From contig CABSBA010000002.1 in assembly GCA_902475825.1 (NCBI GenBank), positions 1 to 25,305 of the forward strand: a stretch of DNA of 25,305 nucleotides, read 5' to 3'. Within the stretch, counting starts at the first letter, position 1, and every line of letters starts with the position of its first letter. The notes beneath the pieces are model-generated. The model ran no database searches and was not told where the DNA came from. It was given only the letters and a program-made list of their open reading frames with translations. This DNA comes from an uncultured Collinsella sp. GTDB taxonomy: Bacteria; Actinomycetota; Coriobacteriia; Coriobacteriales; Coriobacteriaceae. Shown here piece by piece: positions 7,772 to 14,029 of the stretch. The translations under genes were made by a program, and so were the position numbers.

Positions 7772-8113
7772 CAAGCTGCCCCTCACCATGTCCGCTACCC
7801 TGCCTTCTGTGTCGTATACGATCCGTGCCCTGCACGGAATATCGGGTTGTTCCCACCAGCTGACCTGGTATTTGACCCCACACTTGCGCACCGGGGCGTT
7901 TGCTCAGGAGGCCGCAGCCACCTTCACGACTGGCCCGCTCGCCCGCGAGGCGGTATTGCCCCAAAGAAAGTAGAACGGACGGTGCGGCTTACATCTAGGA
8001 CGCGCCATGATCGCGCCGCGCGCACGCGGTCGCTTACGTGGATCCCTTTGACCGCGTCTGTCTTGGACTAGGATGGGCATTTCGTCCGTCCGCAACCACA
8101 GCCTGGCAGGAAC
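7772..8113 (-). promoter_or_regulatory. Long structured leader of the lipoprotein gene
   Basis: About 340 bases separate the promoter at 8121-8149 from the start codon, and no homologous protein is encoded. On the minus strand a long-range helix is possible: CGGACGG (8092-8086) with CCGTCCG (7982-7976). It encloses a perfect 8-bp helix ACGCGGTC/GACCGCGT (8057-8050 with 8031-8024). Further down, GGGGC (7962-7958) can pair with GCCCC (7897-7893) around a hairpin with CTCG/CGAG. I could not match it to a known riboswitch, tmRNA, RNase P RNA or SRP RNA. Confidence 0.45.
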
Positions 8114-8120
8114 GTAGCGC

Positions 8121-8149
8121 ATTATAGCTAAGTTCAAGCTATAGTTTAA
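8121..8149 (-). promoter_or_regulatory. Sigma-A-type promoter
   Basis: Reading the minus strand, TTAAAC (8149-8144) and a perfect TATAAT (8126-8121) are separated by exactly 17 bp. The start site would be near 8114, giving a long leader before the lipoprotein gene. This is the best promoter match in the window. Confidence 0.7.
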
Positions 8150-8237
8150 GGTTAGGGACGTTATTCGCATCGCGAGTACAGATTTCGCAGGTCGGGACGG
8201 GCCGCACGCGCTATCTTCACTGCCACAAAACCACCCC

Positions 8238-9044
8238 CTACCAAACGCGTGCGATAGCGAGGCCATCGACTGCTGCGGCGCCGGCACGCTTGAGCTCCGC
8301 CGAGGCCGCCGCCATGGTCGCGCCCGTGGTAATGACATCATCGATGAGCAGCAGACGGCGGCCGCGCACATCCTCGACCGTCTCGTACATGCCCCAGGCA
8401 TGCTCCCGGCGCTCATCGCGACCGAGCTCTCGCTGGTCACCATGACCGTATTTAACCAGGGCGTCCAGCAACGGGACACCCGAAAGATTGCAAAACGAGC
8501 GCGCGATTGCTTCCATATGATCGAACCCACGCCGCCGAAACGCTGCCGCAGTCGCGGGCACAAATACCACCGCGTCGGCGCCGGACAGCACGCTGCCGTA
8601 GCGATCGGATGCTGCCACCTGGGCATGCAAGGCAGTGTCGTAGAGCAACTCCGCCAGATACGGTGCCAGACGGCGCTCGCCCGCATCCTTGTACGCCTTG
8701 ATGATGCGCGGCAGCGGATGTGCATAGACGGCACACGCCAGGCAGCGATCGAGCGCCTCGGCCATTGCCGAAGACGTGCCCTCGACCGAGCACTCGGTAC
8801 ACAGCAAATCCCCAAACGGGGCGCCGCATCGGATGCAACTATGACACGGATCGATGAGCGCGAGCGATGCCAGACAATCCTGGCAGATCAGCGCACCGGA
8901 ACGCTCGCAGCCAGCGCATCGCGTGGGCGACAACGCCTCGAGCGCCTCATACGTCGCGCGCTCGGCAAGCGGTAGCAATTCGTCCGCAAACGGTAGGACG
9001 CCTGCGCCCTGCAAGCGAGTCAATACGTTCAGATGTCTCTTCAT
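8238..9044 (-). CDS. comF: ComF-family phosphoribosyltransferase-like protein
   Basis: A 268-residue ComF protein, linked in other bacteria to DNA uptake during competence and possibly to nucleotide salvage. The N-terminal part has cysteine pairs of a zinc ribbon (C43/C46 with C54/C57), and more at C67/C70/C73, C82/C85 and C101/C104. The C-terminal domain carries the phosphoribosyltransferase loop LLLIDDVITTGATM (231-244) and the segment FRRRGFDHMEAIA (169-181). It ends shortly after, as is normal for ComF. The ATG at 9044 has GGGAGG eight bases upstream, but that site forms one arm of a perfect 12-bp hairpin. It is last in the tmk-holB-ricT-comF run, 101 bp after ricT. Confidence 0.88.
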   Translation of the reverse strand: MKRHLNVLTRLQGAGVLPFADELLPLAERATYEALEALSPTRCAGCERSGALICQDCLASLALIDPCHSCIRCGAPFGDLLCTECSVEGTSSAMAEALDRCLACAVYAHPLPRIIKAYKDAGERRLAPYLAELLYDTALHAQVAASDRYGSVLSGADAVVFVPATAAAFRRRGFDHMEAIARSFCNLSGVPLLDALVKYGHGDQRELGRDERREHAWGMYETVEDVRGRRLLLIDDVITTGATMAAASAELKRAGAAAVDGLAIARVW

Positions 9045-9047
9045 GAC

Positions 9048-9083
9048 ACAACCCTCCCTACGCGAAGGCGAAGGGAGGGTTGT
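9048..9083 (-). promoter_or_regulatory. Hairpin burying the comF ribosome-binding site
   Basis: A perfect 12-bp stem (ACAACCCTCCCT with AGGGAGGGTTGT), one mismatch, then CGC/GCG and a 4-nt loop. On the minus strand the 3' arm contains the comF Shine-Dalgarno GGGAGG and ends 3 bases before the ATG. No T-run follows. It may end or protect the ricT message while holding comF translation low. Confidence 0.75.
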
Positions 9084-9145
9084 CGGTGTAGAGCCATGAT
9101 ACCCAGAGGTGCTGGGGTCAGGCGGGTTACATCCGCTTACGGACG

Positions 9146-10840
9146 TTATTCGCCGGCAGGCGGTTGCGGTGCGGACGAGGTGCGGGTCGAGCCTTCGCCA
9201 CCGTCCTGGCGCGGCTTGCGGGAGCGACGGCGACGGCGACGCTTTTGACCCTGGTCGGTCGAGCCCTCGCCGCCGCGATCCTCACGCGGTTCGCACTCGT
9301 CGCGAGCGCCGCCGTGCGAAGCCTTGGCGGCAGCTCCTCCGCCATCGCCGGGGCGACGGCGCGTGACCTTGACTTCGCCATCCGAAACCTGATCGGCCAC
9401 AGAAGGAACCGAGGGCTTCTGCTGCGTGCCCGAGGAATGGCGACGACGCGGACGTGACGCGCGCTCCTCCTCGCCACGCGGCTTGCCAGCCTTGTCAGCA
9501 GGCGCGTCGGAACCCGAGCCACCCTTGGGAGCGGCACCGGCCTCGCGAGCGGCTGCGGCGCGGAAGGCGTCCTCGCGCTCCTCGCTCGACAGGTGACGGC
9601 GACGACGGCGCGTGGGGTTCATGCCACCGCCGCGGTTTTGCTGCTGGGGCTGCTGAGCCTCGCGCTCGCGGGAAGCGTTCTTACCCGCGGCCTCGCCATT
9701 GTCGACGGACGCCGCGCGCTTGCGGCGGCGACGGCCACCAGCTGCCTCCTCGGCCTCGGGTGCCTCGGCCTTGCCGCGGCCCTTTCCACGGCCACGGCCC
9801 TCGCCCTGGCCCTGAGCGGTGCGAGCATCGGATTCGGCATCGCGACGACGGCGCTTGGGCATCGATGTGCCGGCCAGACGATCGGCACTCGACAGGCCAT
9901 CGCCCACGTCAACGCCGTTCTCGCGATCGAGTTCCATGAGCGCCAGGCGCATCTCGGGCGACTCGATGCGCTCGAGCACATCGCGCGTCACACAGTCGGG
10001 GCGGCAGTTGCAGCCCTGTTCGGCGGCCTTCTTTTTGCAGCCCTCCGAGCACGTCATATCGGCCAGGTTGACCTTAAAGACCTTGCCGTTCTCCAGGCGC
10101 AGCACCAGCTGCTCACGCGGCGTGTCATATTCCTGGATACGCGCCTTGCCAAGCGGCGTATCGATGAGCGTCTTCTTTTTGGGCGCACGGCTCTTAAAGT
10201 CCTTGTACGCCTCGAACTCATAGCGCAGGCAGCACATCAGGCGGCCGCAAACGCCACTGATCTTGGACGAGTTGAGCGGCAGGTCCTGCTCTTTTGCCAT
10301 GCGAATCGAGACGGGCTCAAACTGTCCACCAAAGCGCGTGCAGCAGAGCTCCTGTCCGCATTGGGCATAGCCGCCCACCAGGCGGGTCTCATCGCGCACG
10401 CCGATCTGACGCATGTCGACGCGAATGTGCAGCGTCGAGGACAGGTCCTTGACGAGCTGACGAAAATCGACGCGTTCCTCGGCCGCAAAGTAGAACACGG
10501 CCTTCTCGCCGCCAAACAGGTACTCGACGCCGACCGGCTTCATCTCGAGGTCGAGCTCTTTGACCAGACGGCGGAAATCGACCATCGCTTCGTCGCCCTG
10601 GATGGCCAGGTCGTCGGCAAGCTGCAGGTCGATGTCGCTCGCCACGCGCAGCACGGGCTTGAGCGGCTGGCCGATCTCATCTTGCGGCACCTCGAAGGGA
10701 TCGGCCGTGACCAGGCCGATCTCGGTTCCGCGCTCGGTGGAGCAAATGGCATAATCGGCCTCGAGGATATCCAGATCCTGCGGGTCAAACCACAGGTCGC
10801 GCGAGGCGTAGGTAAACTTAACGGGTACGACTAACGGCAT
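9146..10840 (-). CDS. ricT: RicT/YaaT-like PSP1-domain protein with long basic tail
   Basis: A 564-residue protein whose first ~290 residues match RicT (YaaT), the PSP1-domain member of the Y-complex that in Bacillus steers RNase Y in mRNA processing. The expected iron-sulfur cysteines appear as CGQELCC (161-167) and CGRLMCC (198-204). Beyond the usual core is a further cluster: C264, C268, C277, C279, C283. From about 328 to the end the chain is disordered and rich in Arg, Lys, Gly, Glu, with repeated RRRRR blocks, like the tails of actinobacterial RNase E. Bacillus RicT is about 275 residues, so the tail doubles the protein. Start ATG 10840 (AGGAAGG upstream) overlaps the holB stop by 10 bp, showing translational coupling. 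Confidence 0.86.
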   Translation of the reverse strand: MPLVVPVKFTYASRDLWFDPQDLDILEADYAICSTERGTEIGLVTADPFEVPQDEIGQPLKPVLRVASDIDLQLADDLAIQGDEAMVDFRRLVKELDLEMKPVGVEYLFGGEKAVFYFAAEERVDFRQLVKDLSSTLHIRVDMRQIGVRDETRLVGGYAQCGQELCCTRFGGQFEPVSIRMAKEQDLPLNSSKISGVCGRLMCCLRYEFEAYKDFKSRAPKKKTLIDTPLGKARIQEYDTPREQLVLRLENGKVFKVNLADMTCSEGCKKKAAEQGCNCRPDCVTRDVLERIESPEMRLALMELDRENGVDVGDGLSSADRLAGTSMPKRRRRDAESDARTAQGQGEGRGRGKGRGKAEAPEAEEAAGGRRRRKRAASVDNGEAAGKNASREREAQQPQQQNRGGGMNPTRRRRRHLSSEEREDAFRAAAAREAGAAPKGGSGSDAPADKAGKPRGEEERASRPRRRHSSGTQQKPSVPSVADQVSDGEVKVTRRRPGDGGGAAAKASHGGARDECEPREDRGGEGSTDQGQKRRRRRRSRKPRQDGGEGSTRTSSAPQPPAGE

Positions 10841-11958
10841 TTCAGTGCCTTCCTGATATCGAACAGCATGACCTCGATGGCCAGCTGGGGAGTAACGTTT
10901 CTGGCGATGTTGCGCTCAGCCGTGGCAACCGCCTCGAGCGCCTGGGTGGCACCCGCAACATTCGTCGCCGCGGCAAGCCGCCCGATCGTGTCGCGCACGT
11001 CCTCGTTCACAACGCCTGCCGCCTCATCCTGAAGCGTCAGCAGCACGTCGCGCATGAGCGTCCGCGCGCTCGCCAGCGCTTCCATGATACCCGAACGCTC
11101 GCGCGCGTTGAGTTCGCGCTTGTTGCGGTCCTCAAGCTGCTTCAATGCTCCACGCGACAGGTAGTCGGCGTTTTGCTCGAGCACCTTTTCCTGTGTGGAC
11201 TTGACCTCGGCGAGCGGTGCCTTAACGGCGACGATGAGCGACTTGGCGCGGCTGAGCACATCAGCCTCGTCGGCAGCGATGAGCGAATCGATGGCGCGGA
11301 CCATCTGGCGGCGAGCATCCTGGCGCTCGGCACTCTTAAGGAACTCGATGCCGCGTGTGGGGCTTCCCGCCACGGCGACCGCCATGCGACAGCGCGCGAG
11401 ATCCTGGCCCGTCGCGCGACTCACGGCCTGCGCGGCCACGGTGGGCGACACCAGCCGAAACGGCACGCACTGACAGCGGCTCACGATGGTGGGCAACATC
11501 ACGTCTGCCGAGGTGCCCAGCAAGATGAACATAACGCCCTCGGGCGGCTCCTCGAGTGTCTTGAGCAGCGCGTTGGCGGTGTTAGCGCGCAGTTGCTCGG
11601 CATGGTCGATGATGTAGACCTTGGCCTTGGCACGGATGGGCGCCAGCGGCACGTCATCGAGCAGTTCGCGGGTCTGGGCGATGAGGTAGCCTGTGGCGCT
11701 CTCGGGCGTGTAATAGTGCACGTCAGGATGCGTATGCCGAGCAACGCGTACGCAGCTGTCGCATGCTCCGCAGCCGTCCTGCTCGCACAGGAAGGCCTGG
11801 GCGAGCGCCCATGCGGCATCGAGCTTGCCGGCACCGGGAGCGCCCAAAAACAGGTAGGCGTGCGATGCGCGGCCGCTGGCGACGGCGTTGGTCAAAAAAT
11901 CGCGAACGCGCTCTTGGGTGTCGAGCTTGGCCAGCAGGCTTGCCTGAGCGGGGGCCAT
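10831..11958 (-). CDS. holB: DNA polymerase III delta-prime subunit
   Basis: A 375-residue clamp-loader subunit. It contains the AAA+ P-loop GAPGAGK (39-45), a four-cysteine zinc module (C58, C63, C66, C69) typical of delta-prime and gamma/tau, the segment AEQLRANTANALLKTLEEPP, and the sensor-type SRC motif (IVSRCQC). In the replisome it helps open the sliding clamp; the delta-prime P-loop is usually not catalytic. The ATG at 11958 is chosen because AGGAGG lies nine bases before it; an in-frame extension to 11997 lies inside tmk. It starts 1 bp after the tmk stop codon and its end overlaps ricT, a gene order (tmk-holB-ricT) common in Gram-positive bacteria. Confidence 0.92.
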   Translation of the reverse strand: MAPAQASLLAKLDTQERVRDFLTNAVASGRASHAYLFLGAPGAGKLDAAWALAQAFLCEQDGCGACDSCVRVARHTHPDVHYYTPESATGYLIAQTRELLDDVPLAPIRAKAKVYIIDHAEQLRANTANALLKTLEEPPEGVMFILLGTSADVMLPTIVSRCQCVPFRLVSPTVAAQAVSRATGQDLARCRMAVAVAGSPTRGIEFLKSAERQDARRQMVRAIDSLIAADEADVLSRAKSLIVAVKAPLAEVKSTQEKVLEQNADYLSRGALKQLEDRNKRELNARERSGIMEALASARTLMRDVLLTLQDEAAGVVNEDVRDTIGRLAAATNVAGATQALEAVATAERNIARNVTPQLAIEVMLFDIRKALKCR

Positions 11959-11959
11959 G

Positions 11960-12643
11960 TTACTCGGCCTCCTTGGCAAGCGCGGCGGCGACAGCATCTT
12001 GCGGAATGTCGAGACCGTACGCGCGAATCTGCTCGACCGTCTTCTCGAAGACTTCCTCGACGGTCGCAGTGGCGTCGATGAGCTTTACGCGGTTTGGCTC
12101 CTCGGCAGCAATGGTGCAAAATCCCTGGTAAACGCGCTCTTGGAAGGCCATGCCTTTTGCCTCCATGCGATCTGCCGCGCCACGGGCTGCCATGCGTAGC
12201 GCCGCCTGCTCGGGTGTGATGTGGTAGACGAGCGTGAGCGCCGGATGCGTACCGGCGACAGCCAGGCTGTTGGCATCGCGTACCATCTGACGGTCGAGGC
12301 CATCGGCAAACGCCTGGTAGCAGGTCGTGGAATCGTAGAAGCGATCGCACAGGACCACCTTGCCGGCCGCGAGGGCGGGCGCGATAACCTCGTGCACCAG
12401 CTGGGCACGCGCTGCCTCGTAGAGCAGCAACTCGCAGGTGTCGCCCATCGCCGTATTGGCGGGGTCGAGCAGCAGAGCACGGATCTTTTCGCTGATGGCG
12501 GTGCCGCCCGGCTCGCGCAGGCTCACAACCCGGTAGCCAGCGAGTTCGAGCGCGCGGGCAAGCAGACGCGCCTGCGTGGACTTGCCGGCACCGTCGACGC
12601 CCTCGAGTGTGATAAAGCTATGTCGAGCGGGCTCAAAAGCCAT
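11960..12643 (-). CDS. tmk: Thymidylate kinase
   Basis: A 227-residue dTMP kinase, which uses ATP to make dTDP on the way to dTTP. Visible are the P-loop EGVDGAGKST (14-23), the dTMP-site REPGGT (43-48), the DRFYDSTTCYQ motif (100-110), and the lid region with GAADRMEAKG (155-164). The length is typical (about 210-225). The ATG at 12643 is preceded by AAGGGG at eight bases. It is the first gene of the tmk-holB-ricT-comF operon; its promoter must lie between it and the palindromic element at 12746-12814. Confidence 0.95.
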   Translation of the reverse strand: MAFEPARHSFITLEGVDGAGKSTQARLLARALELAGYRVVSLREPGGTAISEKIRALLLDPANTAMGDTCELLLYEAARAQLVHEVIAPALAAGKVVLCDRFYDSTTCYQAFADGLDRQMVRDANSLAVAGTHPALTLVYHITPEQAALRMAARGAADRMEAKGMAFQERVYQGFCTIAAEEPNRVKLIDATATVEEVFEKTVEQIRAYGLDIPQDAVAAALAKEAE

Positions 12644-12745
12644 GAGCGCAGCCCCTTCCTACAAGGCGCGTAAATGCAGATATATCAACCAAGCCATGAT
12701 ACCCCAGGGGCAGGCGCGCCCCCAATGGCTAAAGGTGTCTTTCCA

Positions 12746-12814
12746 AAGTTGCGGTGAAATAGGGACTGATTGAAGCTCTGAGACCGCCAAACAGTCCCTA
12801 TTTCACCGCAACTT
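12746..12814. repeat. Palindromic repeat family A, copy 1
   Basis: Two perfect 23-bp arms (12746-12768 and 12792-12814) face each other around a 23-nt spacer; the arm core is GCGGTGAAATAGGGACTG. A second copy is at 13884-13952. The form (long intergenic palindrome with a GGGAC core) suggests a REP/MITE-like element. Its right arm ends 25 bp before the -10 box of the zinc-ribbon gene. Confidence 0.85.
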
Positions 12815-12839
12815 ATGATGGGGACTTTTGGACGCTGGG

Positions 12840-12845
12840 TATAAT
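12840..12845 (+). promoter_or_regulatory. Candidate -10 box of the zinc-ribbon gene
   Basis: A perfect TATAAT 37 bp before the ATG at 12883. No good -35 is found at 17 bp; the upstream region abuts repeat A copy 1, so the element may have replaced or supplied upstream promoter sequence. Confidence 0.45.
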
Positions 12846-12882
12846 CGTCGTATTGATTTGAAATGTGGCGAAAGGAGTGGCA

Positions 12883-13866
12883 ATGTCTCGGTATTGTGCC
12901 TCGTGCGGCAAGCTTCTTGCAGATGATGCCAAGTTCTGCACCTCGTGCGGTGCACCCGTTGAGCAGACAACCGGAAGCAATGGCCAACCCGCGTTTGAGA
13001 AGACCGGCTCCCTCGATACGCCGCAAGCTAAGCCGGACGACCCCCTCGCCTATCGCCCCGACCCCGCTGCCGGCCCCGTAGCAGTCGAAACGACGCAACG
13101 CATGCCCGTCGCGGACACCCCGCCCCAACAGCAACCGGCATCTACGTACGCGCCTGATTCACCGCAGGCCCCCGCCGCAAAAAAGAGCGCTACCAGGGCG
13201 CTTGTCGCCGTTATCGTTGTGCTGTTGGCAATCATCATCGCCTTGGTCATCTTTTTTGTGATCAAGCCGTTCGACAACTCCGCTACGCAGACGACTGCCG
13301 AGGTAGCTAAGCTGCACCATGACGTCGACGACGATGATCTAAAGCCTCTCGGCAATCCCAACAGCCTGTACGACGATGATGACGATGACGACGAGGATGG
13401 CGGCGAAGCAAGCCTCTCCGAACAGAACCTCTACCGTCGCCTGAGTGAATACTACGATCAGCTCGAAGATCTCGATAGCCAGGTCCGTGCCTGCGCAGAG
13501 ACGTTTAATGGCAGCTATCTGGAAGAGGATCGTACCACCCGTCAAAATCTCGCTGACGTCGCCGAGCGCACGGAGGAGACCATCGAGCAGTATTACGACA
13601 TTGTCGAGGACCTGGACGTCCCCACAAGCTCTAAGAACTACAGCTCGTGGAAGGACATCATTGCTCTGTACGACGACCTGGATCACCGCATCGATGCGAT
13701 CTGCGATGCCTGGGAGATCAGCTTGAAGTACGCAAAGCCCGCGGACCATAAGAACGAAATCGTGACGCCGCTGGCACGCGACAACGAGCCGGGGACCAAC
13801 AGCAACAAGTACCGTCAGGACTTTGAGGACCGCTATCCCGGCGCCAAGCCCGTCGAGGTGAAGTAA
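12883..13866 (+). CDS. Zinc-ribbon single-TM membrane protein
   Basis: A 327-residue protein with an N-terminal zinc ribbon (C5-x2-C8 and C19-x2-C22, in MSRYCASCGKLL and FCTSCGAPV), a Pro/Gln/Ala-rich linker (about 25-100), one transmembrane helix (about 105-128) and an outside region. That region begins with Asp runs (164-170 all Asp) and continues as an acidic helical domain, possibly coiled coil, to the end. Zinc-ribbon/TM proteins of this plan are common in gut Firmicutes and Actinobacteria, but their function is unknown. ATG 12883 is chosen over an in-frame GTG at 12865 because GAAAGGAG lies just upstream of the former. It is the only large plus-strand gene here, alone between two copies of repeat A. 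Confidence 0.82.
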   Translation: MSRYCASCGKLLADDAKFCTSCGAPVEQTTGSNGQPAFEKTGSLDTPQAKPDDPLAYRPDPAAGPVAVETTQRMPVADTPPQQQPASTYAPDSPQAPAAKKSATRALVAVIVVLLAIIIALVIFFVIKPFDNSATQTTAEVAKLHHDVDDDDLKPLGNPNSLYDDDDDDDEDGGEASLSEQNLYRRLSEYYDQLEDLDSQVRACAETFNGSYLEEDRTTRQNLADVAERTEETIEQYYDIVEDLDVPTSSKNYSSWKDIIALYDDLDHRIDAICDAWEISLKYAKPADHKNEIVTPLARDNEPGTNSNKYRQDFEDRYPGAKPVEVK

Positions 13867-13883
13867 TCCCAACAACTGATCAA

Positions 13884-13952
13884 AACTTGCGGTGAAATAG
13901 GAACTGTTTTGCGGTTTGACCAGCAAAAACAGTCCCTATTTCACCGCAACTT
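13884..13952. repeat. Palindromic repeat family A, copy 2
   Basis: Arms 13884-13912 and 13923-13952 pair over about 29 bp with two mismatches and one bulge; the inner loop is only 10 nt. The right arm is identical to copy 1 over the 23 bases of its arm. It starts 18 bp after the zinc-ribbon gene's stop and may also end its transcript. Confidence 0.85.
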
Positions 13953-13958
13953 AGAAGT

Positions 13959-13996
13959 GGGGCCGGGCGCGCATTTGCATTTGCGTGCCCGGCCCC
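13959..13996. terminator. GC-rich hairpin between convergent genes
   Basis: GGGGCCGGGC pairs perfectly with GCCCGGCCCC, with an inner CGCA/TGCG extension and an 8-nt loop. There is no T-run on either side, yet it sits between two converging genes and is the likely topoisomerase transcript end. Confidence 0.6.
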
Positions 13997-14005
13997 GCCG
14001 CGTCT

Positions 14006-14029
14006 ATATGTGCTCGGATATGTGCTCGG
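14006..14029. repeat. 12-bp tandem duplication beside the topA stop
   Basis: ATATGTGCTCGG occurs twice back to back and abuts the stop codon at 14030. It looks like a recent small duplication; no function is evident. Confidence 0.7.

Noticed and set aside
7772..8113. The lipoprotein leader as SRP RNA, tmRNA or RNase P RNA
   Set aside because: None of the hallmark sequences of these RNAs (for example the GGAAG-type SRP loop or the tmRNA ends) is present.
7904..8815. Minus-strand 303-codon frame covering the leader and comF
   Set aside because: It is in a different frame from comF, is Arg/Ser-rich, and has no recognisable domain.
12865..12882. Upstream GTG start for the zinc-ribbon gene
   Set aside because: It would place the ribosome site GAAAGGAG inside the gene; the ATG at 12883 has that site correctly upstream and starts right at the zinc ribbon.
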